DNA of 64,000 nucleotides from Candidatus Poseidoniales archaeon (lineage in GTDB: Archaea > Thermoplasmatota > Poseidoniia > Poseidoniales > Thalassarchaeaceae), in the NCBI GenBank assembly GCA_028283505.1, contig JAPOFX010000001.1:201127-265126 (forward strand). The letters are read 5' to 3'. The notes beneath the pieces were generated by a model. That model had not been told where the DNA came from, did not search any database, and was given only the letters and a program-made list of their open reading frames with translations. Positions 19,106 to 28,468 of the stretch are shown here, piece after piece (the stretch's first letter is position 1; the number at the start of each line of letters is the position of its first letter). The position numbers were made by a program, and so were the translations under genes.

Positions 19106-20001
19106 AGGAGGTATTTTCTCTGACCAGAGACTGTTTTCTGGTCGCAATTGGCTATCATGGGAAAAATTTCCATGGGTCTCAGATTCAGCCAAAAGTCAGG
19201 ACTGTCCAGGGCACCTTGATTGATGCCCTCAAAGAAATCGGCTGGTGGTCTGAAGGTTGCCTTTGGATTTTCAGTCGGACCGACTCTGGAGTAAGTGTGA
19301 GGATGAATCTAATCAGACTTGAATTGCCCGATGGCATTACTAATTCAATAGATGGGTATTCAGTGGTCAGAGCCCTTAATGACCGTCTTCCTGATGACAT
19401 TGTGGCTTGGGGGGCAAGAAAGGTCTCTTCGATAACCTCTTCGAGGCCAATCATTTCAAGAAAATACTTCTACAGGTGCGAGGTGATGAAGAATTGGCCT
19501 CAGGATGTTGATATAAATCTCCTTGAGGAGGCGTGCAAAATATTCGTTGGCAGACATAATTTTACCAATCTTTGTAGGCTTGAGGAAGGTAAAGATCCAA
19601 TGAGGAGTGTCATTAATTGTGAGCCATGGCTGGACCATAGCGGAAGGCCAATTGGAATTTCTGTCAAGGCGGAATCATTCCTTTGGAATCAAGTAAGGAG
19701 AATGGCCTCTGCAATCACGGGGGTCGTTTCTGGTGAATTTGAGCTTGAACTGGTTGCCAATGCTCTGAAAAATCCTCAAACCCCTATCGATATGGGGATG
19801 GGAGCATCAATAGGTCTGTTACTTTGGGAGATAGAACACATCTCGCTGGAAGGGTTAGGAATAGGATCGACTCCCGATACTAAATTTTTCTCAAAACCAC
19901 CGCTATCAATCCGGCATCACAAGATTTGGATGAATCTAAACTCCCTAGAAATGTCCACAATGATAAATTCAGAATGGATTAAAGAGATCGATCTATCCTG
20001 A
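19102..20001 (+). CDS. truA: tRNA pseudouridine synthase A
   Basis: GYHGKNFHGSQIQPKVRTVQGTL, FSRTDSGVS catalytic Asp motif, SFLWNQVRRMASAI. Confidence 0.92.
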   Translation: MKEVFSLTRDCFLVAIGYHGKNFHGSQIQPKVRTVQGTLIDALKEIGWWSEGCLWIFSRTDSGVSVRMNLIRLELPDGITNSIDGYSVVRALNDRLPDDIVAWGARKVSSITSSRPIISRKYFYRCEVMKNWPQDVDINLLEEACKIFVGRHNFTNLCRLEEGKDPMRSVINCEPWLDHSGRPIGISVKAESFLWNQVRRMASAITGVVSGEFELELVANALKNPQTPIDMGMGASIGLLLWEIEHISLEGLGIGSTPDTKFFSKPPLSIRHHKIWMNLNSLEMSTMINSEWIKEIDLS

Positions 20002-20422
20002 TCCAGACTTCATTACCATCAATACAGGGAAGGCCCTCCCTAAGAAAAGTGTTCGAAATTATCTCAGCTGTTTCAGTGTGCCTAGTTAGGTCTGGTATTA
20101 GCAGTGCACATCTAATCCACCTCTCGGAATCAACGGAAATATTTGCCAGAAATGCAGTAGCTCCTCCAAACGACTTACCATCTCTTTCAAATCCCTGAAT
20201 TCTGATCGGATTAAGGCCGACAATTTGGGTTCCTTGATCCAATCCTGATGCCACTCTTAGATTCCTGTAAGGATTCAAACTCTCACTCTCCATATTGACA
20301 TTTAGAGTCCCCGGCCAGGCGCTGGACCCCAATACCTCTTTGAATTGCTCTTGATAATGTGGTTGTGCCATGAAAACATGTGCCCTACCAAGGCCACTAG
20401 ATACCGCACCATGCAGTAGCAT
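19979..20422 (-). CDS. ribK: Archaeal CTP-dependent riboflavin kinase (DUF120)
   Basis: SGLGRAHVFMAQPHYQEQFKEVLGSSAWPGTLNVNM matches the archaeal RibK pattern; convergent with truA. Confidence 0.85.
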   Translation of the reverse strand: MLLHGAVSSGLGRAHVFMAQPHYQEQFKEVLGSSAWPGTLNVNMESESLNPYRNLRVASGLDQGTQIVGLNPIRIQGFERDGKSFGGATAFLANISVDSERWIRCALLIPDLTRHTETAEIISNTFLREGLPCIDGNEVWIRIDRSL

Positions 20423-20464
20423 GACCGATGCTCATGGACATCCCTGATAAGGTTCCGCTTCAAG

Positions 20465-21349
20465 TCACAGATAGAAGATACTGCCTTGTTTACAAATTTC
20501 CCAGCCCATCGATACTAGCTCCTCCGATTGTAAACTCCCATTATCCAATAGCGGGTTGGTGTGGTTGAGGTGGGTGAAATGTATCTCAGGGGCACTGTCA
20601 CTTTTTTTCCCTAGTCTGCTCAAAGTGTCAACTACAGTGGGATGAGGGATCTCAGCAACATCTCTGTGTGAAATCTCGCTGTGGTCCCAAAATGTCCCAT
20701 CTATAAATGCAATATCAATATCCATACTCCTAAGCCACTCCAATATGTCTAGGTCCTCAACCAGCGTCTTTGACCACGAGTCTTGATCTGGCATAAAAAG
20801 AAGGCTTCTTTCTTCTCCCCTAATTATCAAGGCGTGATTATCGGAAAGCTCAGATCTGTGTGGGATGGGGATAGCCGTGATCGTAAATCCACAACCTTCT
20901 GACGGCTCAAAGGGTTCCGTGGGATTCCAGGTGTTTAACTCAATTACCCCTTGATTGATCATTATTTCCCACGATGGAGTTTTCTGAATAAGTGAACTCA
21001 CTGACTCGCTACAATGGACTTTAATTCCGCTGAGGCCCATCGCCTCCCTGCCAAGTAGTCCGAGACCGTCAATATGGCCAAGATGGGCATGTGTCAGAGA
21101 AAAGCTCGAAGGGGGCCAATCCAGACTTCCCAAAGAGGACCAGAGGCTGAATTGCTCTGACATCATTCTACTGGCCTCGATCATGTGGGTCGATCCATCT
21201 TTACCTTTCAATCCCAGCGAGACAGGCATCCTAGACAGCGTCGAGTCAACCCTAGCTTTCGCACAGCATTCCTTCATACATCCAACTTGTGGATATCCGC
21301 CGTCCTGAGCATTTCCAAGTACAGTGACTTCTACGAATACACCAGTCAT
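20465..21349 (-). CDS. PqqB-like metallo-beta-lactamase-fold hydrolase
   Basis: VTVLGNAQDGGYPQVGCMKECCAKA, SLTHAHLGHIDGLGLLGREAMG, AFIDGTFW, IHFTHLNHTNPLLD. Confidence 0.85.
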   Translation of the reverse strand: MTGVFVEVTVLGNAQDGGYPQVGCMKECCAKARVDSTLSRMPVSLGLKGKDGSTHMIEASRMMSEQFSLWSSLGSLDWPPSSFSLTHAHLGHIDGLGLLGREAMGLSGIKVHCSESVSSLIQKTPSWEIMINQGVIELNTWNPTEPFEPSEGCGFTITAIPIPHRSELSDNHALIIRGEERSLLFMPDQDSWSKTLVEDLDILEWLRSMDIDIAFIDGTFWDHSEISHRDVAEIPHPTVVDTLSRLGKKSDSAPEIHFTHLNHTNPLLDNGSLQSEELVSMGWEICKQGSIFYL

Positions 21350-21423
21350 GCCCTCGGATAGAGGCCTAGGAAATGAAGAACTCGCTCCGATGGAGCCATG
21401 TACCTCCTACCTAATCGGAACCC

Positions 21424-22602
21424 ATGGCCGCCAACCTGTCATGGATGTCCGAAAGGCTAGACGAACTGAAATCACAGGATCTGGAATGGAGCCCACCGGT
21501 ATTGGAATCCGCGAGCGGACCTCATTGCAGAGTCGGTGGAAAAGATATGATCATGCTTTCCGCCAACAACTATCTGAATCTAACTACTCATCCCAGAGTG
21601 GTAGAGGCGGCTTTGCAAGCCACAAGGAAATATGGCGCCGGATCAGGTTCGGTTAGAGCAATAGCCGGGACACTGGATATCCACCTAGAGGCCGAGAGGA
21701 AGGCGGCAGAATTCAAGGAAGTGGAGGCTTCCCTAATTTATTCAGCGGGTTATACTGCAAATGTTGGTCTTATACCAACACTGGTGAGGGGGAAGCAGGA
21801 TGTAATAATTTCAGACGAACTCAACCACGGCTCTATTATTGATGGAGTCAGACTCACCAAGGCTAGTAGATCAGTATACCCACATAATGACATCAGTGCT
21901 CTTGAAAAGACACTTTTAGAAAATAAAGACGCAGAGAGAATACTAATCATTACCGACGGAGTATTTAGCATGGATGGTGACATAGCACCACTCGATCAGA
22001 TAACAGAAGTTGCGGAGGATTATGGAGCTATGATAATGGTTGACGATTGCCATGGTGAGGGAGTTCTTGGGGATGGCAAGGGAATAGTCGCCCATTTCGG
22101 ACTCCAAGGTCGAGTAGACTTTGAGTTGGGCTCATACTCCAAGGCCATGGGGGTCCAGGGGGGAATATTAGCCGGATCAGAATTAGTAAGGAGATACGCA
22201 CTAAACCACAGCCGCTCTTGGCTACTCTCAGGAAGCCAACCACCGGGAGTAGCAGCTGCTCAGAAGGCGGCAGTCGAGGTTCTAATGGATGAACCAGAAC
22301 ATGTCAGGAATCTCTGGGAAAATACGAACTACTTCAGAACCGAGCTACAATCCATGGGATTCGATACAGGGTTATCGGAAACTCCGATCATTCCGGTGAT
22401 GTGCGGTGAAAGTAAGGTGGCTAAGGATTTCTCTTCGATGCTATCCAGAAGTGGTATCTTGGTTGGGGCGATAGTCTTCCCAATGGTATCTAGAGACAAG
22501 GCGAGGGTAAGAACACAAATGTCATCCGGACTCACAAGGGATGATTTGGACAAGGTCCTATCTGAGTTTGAGAGATGTGGTAAGGAATTAGGATTAATTT
22601 GA
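21424..22602 (+). CDS. kbl: PLP-dependent alpha-oxoamine synthase, probable 2-amino-3-ketobutyrate CoA ligase (glycine C-acetyltransferase)
   Basis: NNYLNLTTHPRVVEAAL, YGAGSGSVRAIAGTLDIHLEAE, TDGVFSMDGDIAPL, VDDCHGEGVLG, GSYSKAMGVQGG. Confidence 0.87.
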   Translation: MAANLSWMSERLDELKSQDLEWSPPVLESASGPHCRVGGKDMIMLSANNYLNLTTHPRVVEAALQATRKYGAGSGSVRAIAGTLDIHLEAERKAAEFKEVEASLIYSAGYTANVGLIPTLVRGKQDVIISDELNHGSIIDGVRLTKASRSVYPHNDISALEKTLLENKDAERILIITDGVFSMDGDIAPLDQITEVAEDYGAMIMVDDCHGEGVLGDGKGIVAHFGLQGRVDFELGSYSKAMGVQGGILAGSELVRRYALNHSRSWLLSGSQPPGVAAAQKAAVEVLMDEPEHVRNLWENTNYFRTELQSMGFDTGLSETPIIPVMCGESKVAKDFSSMLSRSGILVGAIVFPMVSRDKARVRTQMSSGLTRDDLDKVLSEFERCGKELGLI

Positions 22603-22612
22603 GGTAGAAAGA

Positions 22613-23056
22613 ATGACAGCAGGAGAATCAGGTATTGTAGAGTCAGACTGGGCAGATTCCACTGATATAACTGTAAACTGGGGAGACATGGATTCGTTGG
22701 GGCATGTGAACCATTCTGTTTTCGCGAGATGGATGGAAACCTCCAGAATGAAATTTTTCTCTGATATAGGAATAATGAATCTCTATGAAAGCTCCAATAT
22801 CGGTCCAATTTTAGCGAAGATAGAGGTAGATTACAAGGCCCCAGTAATTTTCCCCGACGTTGTCAACTGCAAGACATCGGTTTCTAGAATCGGAAGAAGC
22901 TCCTTCGATATGGCGTACGTTATCCGTAGTTCAAATCAAGAAAATAAGATTGTAGCCGTCGGAAAGGTTGTATGCGTTTTGATAGATTATACATCAGGAA
23001 AGCCAGTCGAGATTCCCGATACATTAAGGAAATCAATTCTAGGTATCAAAGAATAA
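22613..23056 (+). CDS. Acyl-CoA thioesterase (hotdog fold, 4HBT)
   Basis: VNWGDMDSLGHVNHSVFARWMETSRMKFF. Confidence 0.85.
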   Translation: MTAGESGIVESDWADSTDITVNWGDMDSLGHVNHSVFARWMETSRMKFFSDIGIMNLYESSNIGPILAKIEVDYKAPVIFPDVVNCKTSVSRIGRSSFDMAYVIRSSNQENKIVAVGKVVCVLIDYTSGKPVEIPDTLRKSILGIKE

Positions 23057-23061
23057 AATCG

Positions 23062-23067
23062 TTTTTT
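23062..23067 (+). terminator. Poly-T run between convergent genes, possible archaeal terminator
   Basis: TTTTTT just after the thioesterase stop. Confidence 0.35.
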
Positions 23068-23070
23068 ATC

Positions 23071-23649
23071 TTAGATTATTTCCACGACTTCATCTAATTC
23101 CCTGTCTTCTGGATTGCTAAATCTTGAGTTGCTTCCATAGATCGTCTTTCCCATCCCCTCGAAAGGGTCTAGACCTCTGTCTATTCTTTCTATTATTCTC
23201 CATCTTGGGGCATAAGAAAGATGTACCCAAAGTGGTCCAGGAAGTATATATAAAAACCAACCAAACTCTAGAAAAAACTCCCCTCCAAATCCATGAATGG
23301 TGGATATAGAAACTATTGAAAGCCCTATGAAAGGAAATACGAAGAGGATTTTCTTCCAGTCTTGAAGTCTAGCAGGGGGCCTCTTAATCAAGGTTGACGA
23401 AAGGATCGAGAATGCTCCCAATATTGATGTAATTGATACTATGACAAGTGATTGGAGCCCCCAATCTCTTGCAAGCTCTACAAAATTATTCTGAGAATCA
23501 CCATAGTATAATGGCAATAATAGGGCCACTGAAATCATCAATCCATAACACCCGCCAACAAAAACAGGATGACTGAGAGTTAATGATTCTCTCAAAAAGA
23601 AGTTACTTACAGTTCCGCCTCTGAGCATGTGCTCATGCTCATGATCCAT
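23071..23649 (-). CDS. Hypothetical membrane protein
   Basis: Several hydrophobic segments. ORF track starts at 23703; start at MDHEHEHML (23649) is plausible. Confidence 0.5.
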   Translation of the reverse strand: MDHEHEHMLRGGTVSNFFLRESLTLSHPVFVGGCYGLMISVALLLPLYYGDSQNNFVELARDWGLQSLVIVSITSILGAFSILSSTLIKRPPARLQDWKKILFVFPFIGLSIVSISTIHGFGGEFFLEFGWFLYILPGPLWVHLSYAPRWRIIERIDRGLDPFEGMGKTIYGSNSRFSNPEDRELDEVVEII

Positions 23650-23832
23650 GGATCTGACCACTTCTTGCCAGCCATTCATGGCTCGTTGGCCGCATCCATT
23701 CAATTATCATCATTGGGGTCTACTCTGCTAATTTTCGTAATTTAGCCAGAAAATAGGTGTTACTCGTTTTCCATATTCGCACGCTGAAAAACGGAGACAT
23801 TATGATGTCTTCACTCATCCCGTGAATCCGGT

Positions 23833-25011
23833 GTGTATATGGAAGAGGATGAGGTATTATTCAGTGTAAAGGAATCAAACCTTGATAGTGGCCTCAGGGG
23901 GATGCCCATAGGAACTTGCGAAACCTCCTATGTTGACCCACTTAAAGGCGTCCATTATGTCGGATATCCGGTGGAGGATTTGGTAAATCTTGAGGAAGAA
24001 GACGTGGTTTTCCTGTTGCTGAATAAAGAACTACCAACTCCGGAGCAGTCTGAAAAATTTAGGGCGGAACTCGCCCTCAGAGGGGAGACACTGCCAACGG
24101 GGGCGTTAAGAGTCTTAGAGTCACTCACGCCGGGAAGTGGCCATCCGATGGATTGGCTTGCCATTGGGATCATGGCACTGGGGACAGCCGAGCAAACCGG
24201 GGACCCAAAGTCAGATTCGATGAACCTAATTGCGAGAATGCCAGAGCTAATGGCACGTGTATTCTTGCTTAGGGGTGGTAAGAAGGAACAGTTAAGGCCC
24301 AGAAAACCAGAGCTGGGCCTAGTCGAAAACTTTGTCCATATGCTTGGAATTGACGGTGAAGAAGCTGAAAGGATGTGTAGAGTTCTTAGATTCTTTTTCA
24401 TATTACATATGGATCACGGAGGAGGCAATCTCTCCACATTTACTGGGAAAGCTGTTGCTTCAGGCAGGGCTTCCGTGTATGCCTCTATGGCCAGCGCGAT
24501 GAATGCTCTTTCTGGGCCATTGCATGGTAGGGCAAATCAGGCTGTCTTGGAATTTATTCAACGCATAGGAACATCCAACAGAGATGAAATAGCGGCATTC
24601 GTAAATGCAGAGATAGACTCCAGAAGGCCAATATATGGATTTGGACATGGAGTTCTAAGCGCGGAAGACCCACGAGCTAGACTCTTAATAGGCCTTGGAG
24701 ATGAGATTTGTCCGGATGATGAACTATACAAGATTGTCAAAGTCCTACGGGAAATTACTCCTGAAATCTTGAAGGAAAGACTTCCGAAGATAAGAAACCC
24801 ATATCCAAATGTGGATTTAGGAAGTGGGATGCTACTTCATTCTGTAGGTTTCGTCAAGCCAGATTATTACACCACATTCTTCGGATGGGCAAGAGTAGCT
24901 GGAATATGCGCACAGATATTGGATGAAAGAAACTCAAGAGAGGGAAGAGGGACCCCTATTTACAGGCCCAAATACATTCCAAAGAACCAGCCATTCAGAA
25001 GACTAGGCTAG
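23833..25011 (+). CDS. Citrate synthase
   Basis: HMDHGGGNLSTFTGKAVASGRASVYASMASAMNALSGPLHGRANQAVLEF, YGFGHGVLSAEDPRARLL. Confidence 0.94.
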   Translation: MYMEEDEVLFSVKESNLDSGLRGMPIGTCETSYVDPLKGVHYVGYPVEDLVNLEEEDVVFLLLNKELPTPEQSEKFRAELALRGETLPTGALRVLESLTPGSGHPMDWLAIGIMALGTAEQTGDPKSDSMNLIARMPELMARVFLLRGGKKEQLRPRKPELGLVENFVHMLGIDGEEAERMCRVLRFFFILHMDHGGGNLSTFTGKAVASGRASVYASMASAMNALSGPLHGRANQAVLEFIQRIGTSNRDEIAAFVNAEIDSRRPIYGFGHGVLSAEDPRARLLIGLGDEICPDDELYKIVKVLREITPEILKERLPKIRNPYPNVDLGSGMLLHSVGFVKPDYYTTFFGWARVAGICAQILDERNSREGRGTPIYRPKYIPKNQPFRRLG

Positions 25012-26345
25012 CCCTCCCTTACAGAAGCTAGAGCTTCTTCGACAGCTGCCATGGTTATCCTGTCCCCACTTTCCCTGACAATATTAGCAACTGCCTCTAC
25101 CTCTGTCCCTTCAGCCCCTGCTGCCGCGACCATATTCATGAGATGTAATTTCATGTGTCCAGCTTGGATGCCTACAGTTGCTAAGGCCCGTAATGCTCCA
25201 AGATTCTGAGCTAAGCCAGCAGCAGCCATGACTTTAGCAAGATCGTTAGCAGTCCTCAGTCCCAAAAGGGCCACATTAGCTTGGGCACCTGGGTGTATCC
25301 TAACTGCGCCCCCAACTAGTCCTACTGCCATCGGTATTTCTATTGAGCCTACCAAGTTCCCCTCACTATCTTTTTCCCAATGAGTCATCGACCCATACTC
25401 CCTTCCATAGGATGCGTATGAATGAGCACCTGACTCTATTGCTCGCCAATCTTGACCACATGCTATTGCTATCGGAGATATTGCATTCATTATTCCCTTA
25501 TTGTGTGTCGTAGCTCTAAATGGATCTGCAGCCGCGAAGTGATAGGCTTGAACAACGCCATCGATGACACTTGACCCACCTTCCCTATCCAAACCGCTAT
25601 CGGACATTTCCTCGGGAGTGAATACTGCACTAACCTTTGCTAATCGATGAACTGCTAAGTTACTAATTATCCTCAGAATCACAGTTCCGGTGCTTAGCTC
25701 TTCTATCCTTGGAGCTATGGTTTCTGCCATTGTGTTGACTGCATTTGCTCCCATCGCATCCCTGCAATCCACTAAAATATGTACGATGACCATGGGCCCA
25801 GAACCCGTCTCGATAATCCGGGCCTCCACACCTTTGCATCCACCACCGAATTTAACGAGTATGGGATCTACGTCATTGCATGCCTCAATAAGTTCCCTCT
25901 CGGCTGAAAGTATGGCCATCTTGGCGGCCTCCGGGTCGTCACAACCCACAACTTGGATCTGTCCTATCATAACCGGCTCATCATTGTCAGATACAAATCC
26001 TCCTTTGGAATGACACCTTTTCGCCATGTTGGAAGCTGCAGCCACAACACTCGCTTCTTCAACTACGAATGGAATTAGGTAATGCTCACCATCAATGATG
26101 AAATTTGTCGCCACTCCGATTGGAAGTGAATATGTCCCAATCACGTTCTCAATCATCCTGTCAGCAACTTCCTCTGTGAGCTCACCAGCCGAGGCCCATG
26201 CACCCACCATCTGATCATCCAATCCTGCAATATCCGCTAGCAAGCTCCTCCTCTCAGGGACAGATAGTTTGTAAAATCCTTTCAATCGACTGCTATCAAC
26301 TGGCATGTTATCATACCCCCTCGGTACAAACACCCTTCTGTACAT
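25008..26345 (-). CDS. HMG-CoA reductase, class II (bacterial-type)
   Basis: ENVIGTYSLPIGVATNFIIDG, PFVVEEASVVAAASNMAK, DCRDAMGANAVNTMAE, HNKGIMNAISPIAIACGQDWRAIESGAHSYAS. Start may be at ATG 26306. Confidence 0.93.
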   Translation of the reverse strand: MYRRVFVPRGYDNMPVDSSRLKGFYKLSVPERRSLLADIAGLDDQMVGAWASAGELTEEVADRMIENVIGTYSLPIGVATNFIIDGEHYLIPFVVEEASVVAAASNMAKRCHSKGGFVSDNDEPVMIGQIQVVGCDDPEAAKMAILSAERELIEACNDVDPILVKFGGGCKGVEARIIETGSGPMVIVHILVDCRDAMGANAVNTMAETIAPRIEELSTGTVILRIISNLAVHRLAKVSAVFTPEEMSDSGLDREGGSSVIDGVVQAYHFAAADPFRATTHNKGIMNAISPIAIACGQDWRAIESGAHSYASYGREYGSMTHWEKDSEGNLVGSIEIPMAVGLVGGAVRIHPGAQANVALLGLRTANDLAKVMAAAGLAQNLGALRALATVGIQAGHMKLHLMNMVAAAGAEGTEVEAVANIVRESGDRITMAAVEEALASVREG

Positions 26346-26420
26346 TTCGCTTCATTATCTCACTTGATATCATTCAATCGACTTTGAAAATATTTTCGAA
26401 ATGACTCGTCATTCCCGATT

Positions 26421-26600
26421 TAAACCGTTAATCTACACGTTAACGCTTGGTTAACGCATCATAAAAGCGTTAGATAAGCGTTAATTTATTGAATCAGTAA
26501 ACGTATTACTAGTCTTATATTAAATTAAAAATAATTTCTGAAAAGCGTAAATATACGTTAATTTGTATAATAATTTACGTTAATACACGTTAATATTATT
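26421..26600. repeat. AT-rich CGTTAA repeat cluster in divergent intergenic region; candidate replication origin or operator
   Basis: CGTTAA or its complement at 26426, 26438 (inside palindrome CGTTAACG), 26451 (reverse), 26479, 26556, 26578 and 26588, plus CGTTAG at 26468. 26521-26580 holds only 10 G/C in 60 nt. Confidence 0.6.
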
Positions 26601-26618
26601 TACTCTTTCATTCGCATT

Positions 26619-28466
26619 ATGTTTGTGAAGGGTAATGTGCCAGAGGAACTAGGACTGCCATTGCTCAGAGGTAATCCATTCGATCTAAGACCAATCGAAA
26701 GTGGAAGAGCGGAGTACTTGGTTGGAAGGGACCGACTTATCTCCTCGTGGAGGGAACACATAGTTTCACAATCTCCGAGAATGATGTTTTTAGTTGGAGA
26801 TAGGGGCTCTGGTAGATCGTCAATTGTTAGGACACTTGCGTCCCAAACCAAAAGGAGTTTTGTCGGTCAATTTTGGCCGATGAATGACCCTGTTAATTCT
26901 ATAATACATGAGCTCTATGTTCACTTCTGTGGTTTCGAATCTTCAGGATCAAACCAGAAGATGATAGATGATCTGGTCACTAATTTAGAGGAGTCTTCAG
27001 GGAACCTTCCAGTGATTTCCCTCGATTACCCTTCAAATGTGGACATAGCCCCAGTCCTAAGCTCATTGTCGCCAATCCTCCAAAGACTCAGAGCTTTGGT
27101 AATTGTAGTACTTACGCCTTCTCAGCTATCTTCACTAGACGAAGAGACGACTGAAATTTATGATATTCCAGAACAAATCCCAAACCTGACAAAAAGGCAG
27201 ATACAGGATCTCTCAAACAGACTCGTATCTAGGAAGGCTAGAGAAAAATGGATTATTGATGATGCCCTTCTTTCAAGAATTCACGAATCAACTTCTGGAA
27301 ATCCTAGAGATGTAATCAGGCTACTTAGAGACCTGACTGATGAGAGGAGAGATGTAGGTGCCAAAGGGACTTTGGAGAGGCTAATGCGCTGGCACAAATC
27401 TCCTGGTGAGATCAGAGATTCTTCGGACTCCATAGAGGTCATGGAAAAAACTGAGGCCGAGGATGAAGAAATCACTCATAATGAGAGGATCGCCAAAGAG
27501 AATGAATATGCAAAATTTCAACAACACGTGCAAGAAAGCCTCAGTCCGAAAAATGAGACTGAGGAAAGATCCGATCTAGAAGATTTTTCAGATGAATCGG
27601 ACAGACTAGACACAATTGATGAACAAGATGATCTATTTTACGAACCTAATGATCTGTGGATTCAGGATGCAGAACAATCCGAAAATAAGGAAACTAAAGA
27701 GAATGGGGTGGGTAGAGAAACTGTGCTGGAACAAGGAACCCTAGATGATTTTGTTTACATGGAGCCAGGTAGTGAGCCTCCGATGTATAATTCTGGTAAC
27801 GGTTTCAAAGGACTGGCCAGTAGATCTAAAGTGGCCCAAAATTCACAGCCCAAATCAGAGGAAGGAGCCCCATTTATTGAATCAATATCCGAAGTCCCGC
27901 CTCTATGGCCCGATAAGGAAACAGATCATTCAGAGGACGTAGAAATTCAAGATGGTATTTTTTTGGATGACAGCTATGATAACGATAATACAATCAAAAA
28001 TCCGAAAAAAAATCCCTCTAGTGTGATATCCACAGATTCTGTTCATTGGTCAGTCGAGCCTTCGATGAAATATTCATTGCCAAAGATAGAAGATAGTGGG
28101 ACAAAAACCCCACTTTTCGGTATCGATGATTCGCCGACCGATGAAACCTCAAATCCCCAAGTGCCTAGAAATATCACGAATATGGATGTATACGAGAAAG
28201 TCAATGCCTGGGAACCCGATCAACCTCTAAATGAGATTCAAATAACTCTTCTCAACGAAGCAGAACTCTTGGTAATCTCAGTCGCCGCGAAGAGAGAGAT
28301 ATCTCCCTCCGATGCTGAACTACAAGCCAGATTAGAAGTTGGAAGGCCCAGACTATCTCAGATATACAATGGCCTGCATAAATCAGGATTCCTTTCAGTA
28401 AGAAAACAAGGAAGAAAAAGACTATTCAAAATTACAGAAGCGGCTAAAAAATTGGTGGAGGTATAA
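26619..28466 (+). CDS. Degenerate AAA+/STAND-like ATPase with acidic linker and C-terminal winged-helix domain
   Basis: YLVGRDRLISSWREHI..MFLVGDRGSGRSSIVRTLASQ (Walker A with Arg replacing Lys), Glu/Asp-rich middle, C-terminal LEVGRPRLSQIYNGLHKSGFLSVRKQGRKRLFKITEAAKKL wHTH. Confidence 0.65.
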   Translation: MFVKGNVPEELGLPLLRGNPFDLRPIESGRAEYLVGRDRLISSWREHIVSQSPRMMFLVGDRGSGRSSIVRTLASQTKRSFVGQFWPMNDPVNSIIHELYVHFCGFESSGSNQKMIDDLVTNLEESSGNLPVISLDYPSNVDIAPVLSSLSPILQRLRALVIVVLTPSQLSSLDEETTEIYDIPEQIPNLTKRQIQDLSNRLVSRKAREKWIIDDALLSRIHESTSGNPRDVIRLLRDLTDERRDVGAKGTLERLMRWHKSPGEIRDSSDSIEVMEKTEAEDEEITHNERIAKENEYAKFQQHVQESLSPKNETEERSDLEDFSDESDRLDTIDEQDDLFYEPNDLWIQDAEQSENKETKENGVGRETVLEQGTLDDFVYMEPGSEPPMYNSGNGFKGLASRSKVAQNSQPKSEEGAPFIESISEVPPLWPDKETDHSEDVEIQDGIFLDDSYDNDNTIKNPKKNPSSVISTDSVHWSVEPSMKYSLPKIEDSGTKTPLFGIDDSPTDETSNPQVPRNITNMDVYEKVNAWEPDQPLNEIQITLLNEAELLVISVAAKREISPSDAELQARLEVGRPRLSQIYNGLHKSGFLSVRKQGRKRLFKITEAAKKLVEV

Positions 28467-28468
28467 AT

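Noticed and set aside
22329-22808. 159 aa ORF (-) spanning the kbl-thioesterase junction
   Set aside because: Overlaps two well supported sense genes; low-complexity composition.
26421-26600. CRISPR array interpretation of CGTTAA repeats
   Set aside because: Repeat is 6 nt with irregular short spacing and both orientations; no long repeats, spacers or cas genes.
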